Under the pieces are notes generated by a model. The model did no database searches, was not told the DNA's origin, and saw only the letters and a program-made list of their open reading frames with translations. The position numbers and the translations under genes were made by a program. 64,000 bases of DNA from Longitalea arenae (lineage in GTDB: Bacteria > Bacteroidota > Bacteroidia > Chitinophagales > Chitinophagaceae), in assembly GCF_016924755.1 (NCBI RefSeq), contig NZ_JAFFJX010000015.1, positions 1 through 64,000 on the forward strand, given 5' to 3'. Below are positions 1 through 8,889 of the stretch, piece after piece (the first letter of the stretch is position 1; each line of letters starts with the position of its first letter).

Positions 1-377
1 ATACCTAAAAATCCTTTATTATTCTCCTTTATAGGGCTTGTAACCTGATAAAACTCAAAAAAAGGTCGTCAAACCTTTTATTATCAACCTCTCTTACAAA
101 AAACACTATTTTTACCGGACACCAATGGTTCGCAAGTCACAGTTGGCAGTTGGCAGTTTCCGGTTCCAGGTTACAAGTAACAGGGCTCTTGGTGCAGGCC
201 GATATATTAAATGACGGCTCTTCTAAGTGTTGGGGCCTTGTACCCTGCAACCTGTGACCTGTAACTACTTGCCCGAATTCACCGAACCAGCTATATTCCG
301 GAATGCGGGCGTAAACCAATAGCGATTGTCGTCTCATCATTTAATAATAGCTTTGCCGCCTAATTTTTGAGCAATCT
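1..377. other. Upstream spacer without a gene
   Basis: No convincing coding sequence is present. The first 130 bases are AT-rich; the middle holds an inverted 7-base-period array (138-267, listed separately). A short minus-strand frame crosses this array and has no recognisable protein features. The permease at 378 may be the tail of an ABC operon whose ATPase lies outside the window, but nothing visible here proves it. Confidence 0.6.
138..267. repeat. Heptad array, inverted arms
   Basis: The left arm (138-179) is six 7-base units, starting with the GGCAGTT type and changing to the CCGGTT/CCAGGTT type while keeping exact phase. The right arm (240-267) is four units of the GCAACCT/GTGACCT type, roughly the reverse complement of the left arm. 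The 60-base spacer between them is not repetitive. This is one member of the dispersed array class found throughout the window. Confidence 0.8.
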
Positions 378-1472
378 ATGTCTGGTCAATATAACCAATG
401 GACCGCCATGTGGGCGATATGCAAAGCCACTATGCGGGCCATCTTTAAAAGCCCCCAGGCCATATTCTTCAGCCTTTTCTTTCCCATTGTGCTGATCATG
501 GTCTTTGGCGCCCTGGCGGGGGGTGGCGGAAAAGCCTATGATATTGCCTTCGACGTTAAAAGCGATACCCTGAGTCCCCTTTATTACTGGATAAAAAGCA
601 ACGCCCTGTTCGATGTACATGAGGGCAGCGAGGAAGAACTGCTCGACCGCCTGAAAAAAGGACGGATCACCGCAATGATCGACGTGCACAGGCTTCCGGA
701 ACATACATCTCCTCAATATGAGATCCGGTTAAAGACCACCTCGGCCGGCCAGCGTGAGCTGCCTGCGGTGCGGGAAGTGCTGGAAAGCATTATTGCCCGG
801 GTCACTGCAATTGGTAATGAATACCGGGTGGCTACGATCAGAGTAGAAGAGATCCCCGGACGCCGCTACCGGATGATCGACTTTTATTTGCCCGGTATGC
901 TGGGTTTCTCCCTTATAGGTTCGGCTGTATTTGGAGTAGCGTTCGTCTTTTTTACCCTTCGGGAAACCCTGGTATTAAAACGGATGTTTGCCACCCCGGT
1001 TAAAAAAACTTTTATCGTACTGGGCGAAAGCCTGGCGCGGGTGCTATTTCAGCTAACTACTTCCATTGTATTGATCCTATTCGGCACCTTCTTTTATCAT
1101 TTTACGCTGGCGCATGGGGTTATCACCTTCCTGGAACTACTGGTGCTGAGCTTTTTGGGAATTACCGTGTTTATGGGCTTTGGCTTTATCATCAGCAGCC
1201 TGGCCAAAAACCAGCATGTGATACCGATCTATGCCAACCTGTTCATGTTTCCCCAGTACTTTTTATCAGGCACCTTTTTTCCAAAGGGGTTATTGCCCGA
1301 CAGCCTGCAGGCGATCATCAATTACCTGCCCTTAACGGCGCTGAATGATGCCATGCGGAAAGTGTCATTTGAAGGAATGCACCTGCTGGGGGTAGGTAAG
1401 GAGATCACTATTCTTATTGTTTGGTGCCTGTTGGCCTATAGTGTGCTGATAAGGATCTTCAGGTGGGAGTGA
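378..1472 (+). CDS. ABC-2 type transporter permease
   Basis: A 364-residue inner-membrane permease of the ABC-2 family, the membrane part of an ATP-driven exporter or antibiotic-resistance type transporter. The layout is typical: one transmembrane helix near residues 25-45, a soluble extracytoplasmic domain of about 120 residues, then five or six hydrophobic segments from about residue 170 to the end, including the polar FFPKGLLP loop characteristic of this family. The ATPase partner is not in the window and would be expected upstream. Substrate cannot be told. The downstream spacer is filled by an 8-base-period array. Confidence 0.88.
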   Translation: MSGQYNQWTAMWAICKATMRAIFKSPQAIFFSLFFPIVLIMVFGALAGGGGKAYDIAFDVKSDTLSPLYYWIKSNALFDVHEGSEEELLDRLKKGRITAMIDVHRLPEHTSPQYEIRLKTTSAGQRELPAVREVLESIIARVTAIGNEYRVATIRVEEIPGRRYRMIDFYLPGMLGFSLIGSAVFGVAFVFFTLRETLVLKRMFATPVKKTFIVLGESLARVLFQLTTSIVLILFGTFFYHFTLAHGVITFLELLVLSFLGITVFMGFGFIISSLAKNQHVIPIYANLFMFPQYFLSGTFFPKGLLPDSLQAIINYLPLTALNDAMRKVSFEGMHLLGVGKEITILIVWCLLAYSVLIRIFRWE

Positions 1473-1484
1473 AAAGGTAATTGC

Positions 1485-1682
1485 TGATTTCGGGATGTAC
1501 GATTTCAGGATTACTTTATATGCGACCATCAGAATGAGTGTCAAAATCCCGAAATCTCAAACCCGGAAAACAAGATCCGGGTCCCGGGTTCTTACAATGT
1601 TAAAAATCCGGAATCCAGCAATCAAGAATCCCAAAATCTCAAAATCAAGAAATCCCAAAATCAAGAAATCCTAAAAATTCCC
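1485..1682. repeat. Octad array, inverted arms
   Basis: The left arm (1485-1516) has four 8-base units of the GGATTTCG type. The right side (1541-1564 and about 1606-1682) has units of the reverse-complement type (AAATCCCA, AAATCAAG). Successive ATC triplets on the right side lie 7 or 8 bases apart over about 70 bases. The array ends two bases before the ATG of the next gene. The same unit family occurs after xylA and before the DoxX gene. Confidence 0.8.
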
Positions 1683-1684
1683 GA

Positions 1685-2179
1685 ATGCGATTTATAAAAC
1701 TGGCTATTATCAGTGCGATCATCCTGTCAATTGTCATTTATCTTTTTTCATTGATCATACCATCGCAGGTGCGGGTTTCCCGCGCCATTAATATTTCAGC
1801 GCCTAAAGACAGTTTGCGGGCCGCTCTTGCGGATCTGCGGCAATGGAAAAACTGGAATGAGCTGGTGAACAGTGCAGACCTTACCAATAAGCAATATACC
1901 GATCAGCAGTTTTCGAGCGATCAACTGACAGTCACGAAAAATGCGCTGGTGGGTGATTCTCTGCTTACCAACTGGCAGCAAAAGAATGCGCGCATGCTTT
2001 CCAGTGGGTTTGTATGGCTCGGCGAAGACGGGCAACTGGTGCTGCAATGGTATTTTGATATAAAATTGCGCTGGTACCCCTGGGAAAAATTTGGTAGCAT
2101 AGTTTTTGATAAGCAATTGGGGCCGTCTATGGAGAAATCGCTGGGTAACCTGAAAAAGTTGCTGGAGGAAAATCCATAA
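1685..2179 (+). CDS. SRPBCC-fold membrane-anchored protein
   Basis: A 164-residue protein with an N-terminal hydrophobic helix (residues 5-25) followed by a domain resembling the polyketide-cyclase/START-like SRPBCC superfamily (the VSRAINISAPKDSLRAALADL stretch is the usual first strand and helix). Members bind hydrophobic ligands; no catalytic residues can be assigned from sequence alone. It is probably anchored to the membrane with the domain outside the cytoplasm. The ATG is preceded directly by the 8-base-period array rather than by a recognisable ribosome binding site. Confidence 0.75.
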   Translation: MRFIKLAIISAIILSIVIYLFSLIIPSQVRVSRAINISAPKDSLRAALADLRQWKNWNELVNSADLTNKQYTDQQFSSDQLTVTKNALVGDSLLTNWQQKNARMLSSGFVWLGEDGQLVLQWYFDIKLRWYPWEKFGSIVFDKQLGPSMEKSLGNLKKLLEENP

Positions 2180-2297
2180 AGGCTTATTTTTCATTTATTA
2201 AATCAGGTAGTATAAAGCGGAGCATGATAACTTGTTCTTTTTATCTGCCCGAGGAAATAACTCTCTGACATTTAAAAAACTATAAAAAACATTCCAG

Positions 2298-2810
2298 ATG
2301 AAAAAGTTATTGCTTTTGTCAGCCATAGCATGGATTGCAATGGGCGCACAGGCTCAGGATGATAAATCAAAAAGACCAAGTCCCCCCGCCAAGGTAACAG
2401 AAACAACCAATAGCGGTACCGTTATTACTATCGACTACAGCCAGCCTTCCGTAAAAGGCCGGGAGATCGGAAAGGATATTGCGCCCTATGGCAAAGTATG
2501 GCGTACTGGTGCTAATGAAGCAACCACTTTTGAAGTAAGCAAGGATGTAAAGATTGAAGGCAAATCCCTGCCGGCTGGTAAATATGGTTTATTCACCATT
2601 CCCAATAAAGAAGAATGGGTGATCATTTTCAATAAAACACCCAACCAATGGGGCGCTTACAAATATGCGCAGGGCGATGATGCTTTACGGGTGAATGTAA
2701 AACCCACCAAAGCACCGCAGTTCACGGAGCGTATGACGTTCACCGTTGATAAAAGCGGTAAAGTAGCCTTGTTATGGGGAAATGAGCAAGTGGCTTTCAA
2801 CGTACAATAG
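2298..2810 (+). CDS. DUF2911 domain secreted protein
   Basis: A 170-residue exported protein: a signal peptide (residues 1-19, cleavage after AQA) followed by a single DUF2911 domain. Recognisable family features are the early YSQPSVKGREIG stretch, the APYGKVWRTGANEAT motif, the LPAGKYGLFTIP strand and the NQWGAYKY motif. DUF2911 proteins are common in Bacteroidota and have no established function. It stands alone between two spacers and is followed by a terminator. Confidence 0.9.
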   Translation: MKKLLLLSAIAWIAMGAQAQDDKSKRPSPPAKVTETTNSGTVITIDYSQPSVKGREIGKDIAPYGKVWRTGANEATTFEVSKDVKIEGKSLPAGKYGLFTIPNKEEWVIIFNKTPNQWGAYKYAQGDDALRVNVKPTKAPQFTERMTFTVDKSGKVALLWGNEQVAFNVQ

Positions 2811-2840
2811 GTTTCACGTATAAAAGAGTAAAGTAAGAAA

Positions 2841-2880
2841 GAGCTGTCCTGAGCGTTAGCGAAGGATGGCTCTTTTATTT
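2841..2880 (+). terminator. Intrinsic terminator after DUF2911 gene
   Basis: GAGCTGTCC (2841-2849) pairs, with two wobble pairs, with GGATGGCTC (2864-2872); an inner GC-rich part tightens the stem. A short T-rich tract follows. Confidence 0.65.
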
Positions 2881-2883
2881 TTA

Positions 2884-3042
2884 CCAGTTACCGGTTGCCA
2901 GATACCGGTTGCCGGCTATTTAAGTGATCCCTTTTTGCTTCCAAGAAAGTGTTACAGGTTTCAGGTTAGGTTTCATGCTCCCATTTACTGGCGGCATTTT
3001 ACAAATTTGCAAGGCCCTGGAACCTGTAACCTGGAACAGATG
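2884..3042. repeat. Heptad array, inverted arms
   Basis: Positions 2884-2918 are five consecutive 7-base units alternating CCGGTTG with CCAGTTA/CCAGATA types. A second run (2950-2970, GTTACAG/GTTTCAG) is mirrored by 3016-3036 (CCTGGAA/CCTGTAA units), giving inverted arms about 45 bases apart. Confidence 0.8.
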
Positions 3043-3523
3043 ACTATTGATCGGGAAAATTCAATTGCTTATGTCCAATCGCTTATGCTTTACAGCCTCA
3101 AAAAACCTTAATCTTAGCAAGTTCTGCATGGTTTAGCCGGAAAAGGAGGTATTACTAATTACTTTAATCCTAAAGCTGCATAAAGCCGCAGTGCATTGCT
3201 TTTTGTTTTGGTAATTTGCGTTTTTATGCTGAATTTGGTGTTAACTAACTGTTACGCCATGTTTTACACCTTCAGACAGGCCATTCATTTGCTGGGGCTT
3301 CGCAACCGATCAGGGAAGAAAAACCATCCCTTAAAAGCTACCGGAAATACCTACTCACATATTGATCCAACCGTCACTCCAAAATATTCAATGCCTGCCA
3401 TCAGGCATTAGGATCATGCATTTTCCGGTACCCTACTGTTACTATTACCCGAAAAGTAATGTTTTATAAACCTGTCCTTAGTCCAGTTCATGGTATTTAA
3501 TTATTAATTCGAAAAAAAGGATT
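3043..3523. other. Long leader region upstream of SusC gene
   Basis: Nearly 500 bases without a supported gene. A hydrophobic frame at 3196-3411 has no homology I recognise and no ribosome binding site. A weak -7-like TAATTTG occurs at 3212-3218 and could give a long untranslated leader for the SusC gene, but no -33 element is present at proper spacing. Confidence 0.4.
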
Positions 3524-6500
3524 ATGACCCAAATTTCATTAACGATCAGCCGGCCAGTAAAAGCAGTTGTCTTATTACTGTTCAGCCAGCTGGTAGTGAG
3601 CCTGACCCTTGCACAGGTTCGTATCAGTGGCAAGATCACCGGAGCGGCCAGCCAACCGCTAACCGGCATTTCAGTGACGATCAGGAATACCAATTATGGA
3701 ACCGCTACCGACCCATCGGGTAATTACACTTTATCGGCTCCATTAAAGCCCGGCAACTATGCGCTGGAATTTTCCGGCGTTGGATTTAAGACCACCACGC
3801 AAAATCTGCAGGTAGGCAGCGCCGAAAGTTATACCGTGAGTATTACGCTGTTCGAAGATGCGCTGGGGTTGGATGAAGTGGTAGTAACCGGTACATCGGA
3901 AGGAACCACCCGTAAACAGGTGGGTAGTTATATCAGCACCATTAAGGGCGATGCGCTTAACAAAGGAGCTACGGGTAATGTACTGGCAGCCTTGCAGGGC
4001 AAATCAGCAGGAGCGCAGATCATCCAGAACTCAGGCGACCCCGCCGGCGGCATGTCGGTAAGGCTAAGGGGGATTGGTTCGGTAAACAGCTCTTCAGAGC
4101 CCCTTTATATTGTGGATGGAGTTATCGTAAATAATGCGACCACCCGGGTTACCAATACCCAGAACGGTTATGATGGCGCCAATTTTATTGGCACTATTGG
4201 TCAGAACCGGATGGTGGATATTAACCCGGCCGATATTGACCATATAGAAGTATTGAATGGGGCTGCGGCTTCGGCTATTTATGGCTCCCGCGCCAATAAT
4301 GGTGTTATCCAGATCTTTACCAAACGCGGAAGCACTGGTGCACCGGTAGTGAATTTTTCCACCGGTATTATGATGAGCGAACTGCGTAAAGAACTGGATG
4401 TAAACCAGGCGCCGGTTAAGTTTGGCGGCCCAGCCGATGGTCCGGGCGCTTTAACGCAGGACCTGATCACGGCCGTTGGAACACCCTCCGCCCTGCCTAC
4501 TACTACCACGCCCGTTACACGCTACGATTACCAGGATTATATTTTCCGCACGGGTTTGGGTACCGATAACAATATTTCAGTAAGCGGCGGCAAAGACAAA
4601 ACCAAGTATTATACATCCGCTTCTTACTTCTATAATGAGGGCATTGTCAAGAATACCGATTTCAGACGCTTCAGTTTCCGGGTGAACCTCGACCAGGAAC
4701 TGGCCAAATGGGCAAACCTGAGTGTAGGGTTGAATTATATAAACAGCGCTGCCGATGAGAAGCCCGATGGCAATTCCTTCTTTTCACCCATGAACTCGCT
4801 TACCATCATTGGGAATTTTCACAATATCTGGGAGCGGGATGCTTTAGGGAATCTAAAGGCAGTGGGCGAACGCGGCCGCGTAAACCCTGTATCGGTAATT
4901 GAAGATTTCAAACAAAGGCAGGAAACGAACCGCCTTATTGCCAATGCGAAGTTAAAAGTAAAACCCGCCAAAGGACTGACCTTTGATTATACGATAGGCG
5001 TTGACAACTACGGGCAACGGGGTAATACTTTTATGCCCCCGTTTACCTATAACGTTAACACTGCTTTCTGGGGTGGTGGCGCAACGCTTGATCCTACATT
5101 GAATGGATATGCCAGCACCGGCGCCAATAATTTCTTCCAGATCAACCATGAATTAAACGGTACTTATCAGGCGAATCTCGGGGAAAATTGGGGCTCAACC
5201 ACCCAGGTAGGTTATGCAGTACAATATGAAAAATCTCATTTGAGCATCTTACAGGGCAGGGGCATGACGCCTTTTATTGAATCGGTAAGCAGCGCCAGTA
5301 CGGTATTACCGGGTACGGACACGCGTAGCGAGTTCTCGGTTTCGGGCGCTTACCTGCAACAGAATTTTAAATTCAAGAACCAGCTCTTTGTCACCGGTGC
5401 TGTGCGGGTAGATGGTTCCTCGGCATTTGGTGAAGATGAACGCAGCCAGGTGTATTTAAAAGGAAGCGGTAGCTACCTCTTATCGGAAACTGACTGGTGG
5501 AGCGGACTTGCCATTTCAAAATGGTGGAACGTGGCCAAGCTGCGGGTAGCTTATGGAGAGTCTGGTAATATGACAGGTATTGGTCCCTACGAACGTTTCA
5601 ATTCTTACAGGAGCAGTACATTTTTGGGAAGAACTGCCCTCTATTCTGTCGCCCAACTGGCAAATGTGAATGTGGCGCCGGAAAAACAACAGGAACTGGA
5701 AATGGGTACTGACCTCTCTTTCTTTACGAACCGGCTGAGCTTACAGTTCAACTATTATATTAAGAAAGTGCAGGAACTGCTGATCTCGCGCAATATTGCC
5801 CCAACCAATGGCTATTCCAGCCTGCTCGACAATTTTGGCACCTTGGAGAATAAAGGGTTCGAGATCATGTTAACCGGTTCCCCGGTGCGTAATAAAGACT
5901 GGAACTGGGACATCACTGCTATCTTCAACCGTAACCGGAATAAAGCAGTAGGCATAGGGCAGGCAGCTGCCTTCAGTACCAATGCCGGAGCTCCGGTATA
6001 CCTGATAGAAGGTGCGCCTGCAGGCGTGTTTTACGGAACCTTCTTCGCCAGGGATGGCGGTGGCGGCGAGGTTAAAAATGCATCTGGTTTCCCGCTAACA
6101 GAAAGAGGTACCCAGAATAGTTTCACTTCCTATACACCGCAGCGCGACAACAATGGCTTACCCAGCGGTACTGTTTTGCGGAAGATCATTGGTGATCCCA
6201 ATCCCGATTACACCGGATCCCTCATCAACGAAGTGAGCTTTAAAAAATTGGGGTTGCGGGTGCAGCTTGACGCGGTGCAGGGTTATGATGTATGGAATGC
6301 CGATTTCAGGACCCGGCAGGGCGTTGGTAACGGGAAAGTAGCGGAACAGGAACACCTGGGCGAGCTGCCCCGTGGCTACATCAACAGTGTATACCAGATA
6401 GAAGAATGGCGGGTGGATGATGGTTCGTTTGTGAAACTGCGTGAGGTGAACCTGAGCTACCGTTTCGGCAAAGTGAAGTTCTTTAACGACTTAACGCTGA

Positions 6501-6655
6501 GTGTAAGTGGCCGTAACCTCATTTCCTGGGATGATTACAAAGGATATGATCCTGAAGTGAATGCGGGTGGACAAAGCACCCTGCTGCGGGCAATTGATTT
6601 TGGAACAGTGCCTATTCCCCGGACTTTTAGTTTTAATGTGGCCGCTAAATTCTAA
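3524..6655 (+). CDS. SusC/RagA-family TonB-dependent receptor
   Basis: A 1043-residue outer-membrane importer. After a signal peptide (about residues 1-30) comes a carboxypeptidase-regulatory-like domain (VRISGKITG through about residue 110), the TonB-box-like LDEVVVTGT, a plug domain (about 120-250 with RGIGSVNSSSEPLYIVDG and the ANNGVIQIFTKRG end motif) and a beta barrel to the C-terminus, which ends in a phenylalanine typical of barrel proteins. With the SusD partner 17 bases downstream it forms a SusCD pair that takes up oligosaccharides or peptides using TonB energy. No glycosidase or regulator is next to it, so the ligand cannot be guessed. Confidence 0.96.
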   Translation: MTQISLTISRPVKAVVLLLFSQLVVSLTLAQVRISGKITGAASQPLTGISVTIRNTNYGTATDPSGNYTLSAPLKPGNYALEFSGVGFKTTTQNLQVGSAESYTVSITLFEDALGLDEVVVTGTSEGTTRKQVGSYISTIKGDALNKGATGNVLAALQGKSAGAQIIQNSGDPAGGMSVRLRGIGSVNSSSEPLYIVDGVIVNNATTRVTNTQNGYDGANFIGTIGQNRMVDINPADIDHIEVLNGAAASAIYGSRANNGVIQIFTKRGSTGAPVVNFSTGIMMSELRKELDVNQAPVKFGGPADGPGALTQDLITAVGTPSALPTTTTPVTRYDYQDYIFRTGLGTDNNISVSGGKDKTKYYTSASYFYNEGIVKNTDFRRFSFRVNLDQELAKWANLSVGLNYINSAADEKPDGNSFFSPMNSLTIIGNFHNIWERDALGNLKAVGERGRVNPVSVIEDFKQRQETNRLIANAKLKVKPAKGLTFDYTIGVDNYGQRGNTFMPPFTYNVNTAFWGGGATLDPTLNGYASTGANNFFQINHELNGTYQANLGENWGSTTQVGYAVQYEKSHLSILQGRGMTPFIESVSSASTVLPGTDTRSEFSVSGAYLQQNFKFKNQLFVTGAVRVDGSSAFGEDERSQVYLKGSGSYLLSETDWWSGLAISKWWNVAKLRVAYGESGNMTGIGPYERFNSYRSSTFLGRTALYSVAQLANVNVAPEKQQELEMGTDLSFFTNRLSLQFNYYIKKVQELLISRNIAPTNGYSSLLDNFGTLENKGFEIMLTGSPVRNKDWNWDITAIFNRNRNKAVGIGQAAAFSTNAGAPVYLIEGAPAGVFYGTFFARDGGGGEVKNASGFPLTERGTQNSFTSYTPQRDNNGLPSGTVLRKIIGDPNPDYTGSLINEVSFKKLGLRVQLDAVQGYDVWNADFRTRQGVGNGKVAEQEHLGELPRGYINSVYQIEEWRVDDGSFVKLREVNLSYRFGKVKFFNDLTLSVSGRNLISWDDYKGYDPEVNAGGQSTLLRAIDFGTVPIPRTFSFNVAAKF

Positions 6656-6672
6656 TACGCAAATTTGATTTT

Positions 6673-7977
6673 ATGAAACTACATACAATAAAATATACAA
6701 GCTGTTTTGCCCTGGTTGCGGTGCTGCTGACGACTGTTGGCTGTAAAAAAGAATTTACTGATCCCAATAATGCAGCTGCCGACAGAATTACTTCCGCCGC
6801 AGGTTTAACGGGTGTGGCTATCGGCGTTCAGCGAGCTTATTCAGCCGGCAGGGCCAGCTCTTTATACAACCTGATCACCACCGATGGATTTCTCACCAGG
6901 CAGTTGAATATCATTAACCAGGGTAATACAGCCGAGTACCAGTTCTTTCTGGGCGGCGACCGGGTAGACCCTACCAATACCATGGTGTTATCGTTCTGGA
7001 CCAACAGCAATAAGGTGATTTACGATGCCAATATAGTTTTGAACTATGCCCCTGAGTTGGGCGATAAGAACTATGCCAGTGGGTTAATTGCCTACGCCAG
7101 CATTTTTAAAGCGCTGGCCATCGCCAACATGTCGATGTTCTGGGAGCAGGTGCCTGATACCACGGGCGTTGGCCTACAGGCAGGTTTTGTTGCCAATACC
7201 GAAGGCTTTAACAGGGCTTTGAATGTGGTGAACAATGCGCTGGCGACCGTAAATGCCAATGCCATCAGTCCTTCCTTCCTGTCGAATATTCCGGCTGGAA
7301 TCGATATCGTGAACACACTGCAGGCCCTGAGAGCCCGCTACAGTTTGTTCACCGGCAACTATGCACAGGCGTTAGCTGCGGCGAATGCCGTTGACCTCAC
7401 CAAGAAGTCGACTTTGAACTTCGACCTGGTTACCCTGAACCCGATCTTTGAAACGGCAACTTCTACCAATAACGTGTACCAGCCCATTGATTCCACCATG
7501 GGTTTACCGCAATCGCTGGAACCGAATTTAGCCGATAAACGGGTGCCATTCTATATTGCTATTAATGCCACCACGGCGCCGCGATACCGCATCAGCGGGT
7601 TTGGCGCCACTTCCACCATGGCCATTCCTGTTTATTTACCCGGTGAAATGATCCTGACCAAAGCGGAAGCCTATGCCCGCCAGTCGAACCTGCCGGATGC
7701 GGTGGTGGAGTTGAATAAGGTACTTACCAAGCAGCCGGCTAACGATCCATTTGGGGTAGGCGCCGGCCTGCTGCCGTATACAGGGGCCATTACACAGGCG
7801 GCCATCCTGGAGGAGATCTATCGTCAACGGGCGATAGAACTGTATATGTCGGGTTTGCGACTGATCGACAATCGCCGGTTCAACCGCCCCGTTAGTGAGC
7901 GTAAGCGCAGTTACCTGCCTTATCCGTTCCAGGAACATGATAATAATCCCAATACGCCCACAGACCCCAGTTTTTAA
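6673..7977 (+). CDS. RagB/SusD-family nutrient uptake lipoprotein
   Basis: A 434-residue surface lipoprotein, the lid of the SusC channel encoded just upstream. The lipobox is VGC with Cys24 as the predicted lipidated residue, followed by two lysines. The rest fits the SusD helical fold: tetratricopeptide-like helices in the middle and the C-terminal ILEEIYRQRAIELYMSGLR motif followed by the D-N-R-R-F element that marks SusD C-terminal domains. It is co-transcribed with the SusC gene and closed by a strong terminator. It is somewhat shorter than many SusD proteins, which often exceed 500 residues. Confidence 0.95.
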   Translation: MKLHTIKYTSCFALVAVLLTTVGCKKEFTDPNNAAADRITSAAGLTGVAIGVQRAYSAGRASSLYNLITTDGFLTRQLNIINQGNTAEYQFFLGGDRVDPTNTMVLSFWTNSNKVIYDANIVLNYAPELGDKNYASGLIAYASIFKALAIANMSMFWEQVPDTTGVGLQAGFVANTEGFNRALNVVNNALATVNANAISPSFLSNIPAGIDIVNTLQALRARYSLFTGNYAQALAAANAVDLTKKSTLNFDLVTLNPIFETATSTNNVYQPIDSTMGLPQSLEPNLADKRVPFYIAINATTAPRYRISGFGATSTMAIPVYLPGEMILTKAEAYARQSNLPDAVVELNKVLTKQPANDPFGVGAGLLPYTGAITQAAILEEIYRQRAIELYMSGLRLIDNRRFNRPVSERKRSYLPYPFQEHDNNPNTPTDPSF

Positions 7978-8011
7978 CATTTGTTGATCATACAGTTCGT
8001 TTAAGATTTGA

Positions 8012-8038
8012 CCCTGCTGTTTACAGCAGGGTTTTTTT
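8012..8038 (+). terminator. Intrinsic terminator of SusCD operon
   Basis: A perfect 8-bp stem CCCTGCTG/CAGCAGGG (8012-8019, 8024-8031) with a TTTA loop and seven T residues. Confidence 0.92.
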
Positions 8039-8178
8039 ATGGATTTTGGTTGATGAATATCAAATAATGGGTGCTCACCGGTTTATTTCTCAATACATCT
8101 ATATATTTGAGGGATATCAAAGTAAAATTGTTAAAGTAATTGGAGCTGTCGGAATATGATTCTGTAGTTTTGTTATCT

Positions 8179-8445
8179 ATGGCAATTTCCACTATCGGCA
8201 TGATCGCTGCCCTGCTTACCACAGCGGCTTATATTCCGCAGGCGTATAAAACCATCAGAACGAGATCAACCAAAGATCTTTCACTTGTTACTTTTTCAAT
8301 GCTTTTTATTGGAACCATACTTTGGTTCATTTATGGGTTGTATATTCACGATACGCCTTTAATGTTGGCCAACGGGATCACGGCTACTTTATCGGGTATC
8401 ATATTTTTTCTTAAGATAAGTTCGTCTAAAAAACGACGGAGATAA
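8179..8445 (+). CDS. SemiSWEET-type sugar transporter
   Basis: An 88-residue three-helix membrane protein of the SemiSWEET/MtN3 (PQ-loop) family; such proteins dimerise to form a sugar facilitator. The family marks are visible: the first helix with TTAAYIPQAYKT (the PQ motif), the RSTKDLSL turn, a second helix IGTILWFIYGLYI, and a third starting LANGITATLSG. An upstream TTG at 8140 would give 13 extra residues, but the ATG at 8179 matches the usual length and start of the family, so it is preferred. It lies 9 bases ahead of the GNAT gene and is probably co-transcribed with it. Confidence 0.85.
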   Translation: MAISTIGMIAALLTTAAYIPQAYKTIRTRSTKDLSLVTFSMLFIGTILWFIYGLYIHDTPLMLANGITATLSGIIFFLKISSSKKRRR

Positions 8446-8454
8446 AATTATAAT

Positions 8455-8889
8455 ATGAATTTAAGAGAAGCCCTTGTAACCGATATACCGCAAATGAATG
8501 AGGTTCGTCAGGCCGTAAAAGAAAATGCGTTGTCCAATCCCGGCCTGGCATCTCAACAGGATTATGTTGATTTTTTATCAAAGCGGGGAAAAGGTTGGGT
8601 GTGTGAGATGGATAACCAGGTGGTAGGTTTTGCCATCGGCGACCTGGTACAGCATAATGTGTGGGCGCTGTTTGTGCAGCCCGAATATGAAGGACAGGGC
8701 GTTGGCCGCGAGCTGTTGATCACTTTACTCGACTGGTATTACAGTCAAACCCGCGAGACCATCTGGTTAAGTACCGCCCCTGATACCCGGGCCGCTGATT
8801 TTTACCGAAGCTTTGGTTTTGCAGAGACCGGTAAAATGCCTAATGGCGAGATCCGATTCGAGCTTTCGGCGGATGATTGGGGCGCTTAA
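8455..8889 (+). CDS. GNAT-family N-acetyltransferase
   Basis: A 144-residue acetyl-CoA dependent acetyltransferase. The A motif for acetyl-CoA binding is clear (EYEGQGVGRELL, a Q/R-x-x-G-x-G/A match), preceded by the beta4 strand VWALFVQP and followed by the B-motif AADFYRSFGF. The substrate is unknown; small-molecule or protein N-acetylation are both possible. Its stop codon overlaps the stop codon of the convergent bioA gene inside a CTTAAG palindrome, so there is no terminator space between the two genes. Confidence 0.9.
   Translation: MNLREALVTDIPQMNEVRQAVKENALSNPGLASQQDYVDFLSKRGKGWVCEMDNQVVGFAIGDLVQHNVWALFVQPEYEGQGVGRELLITLLDWYYSQTRETIWLSTAPDTRAADFYRSFGFAETGKMPNGEIRFELSADDWGA

Noticed and set aside
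137-340. 67-residue minus-strand frame
   Set aside because: It crosses the heptad array and its sequence is array-derived; no family features.
2866-3111. 81-residue plus-strand frame
   Set aside because: It lies across a terminator and a heptad array (2884-3042); the residues follow the repeat period and show no protein family.
3196-3411. Hydrophobic 71-residue frame before the SusC gene
   Set aside because: No ribosome binding site, no recognised family, and the second half is charged and unordered; treated as leader DNA.
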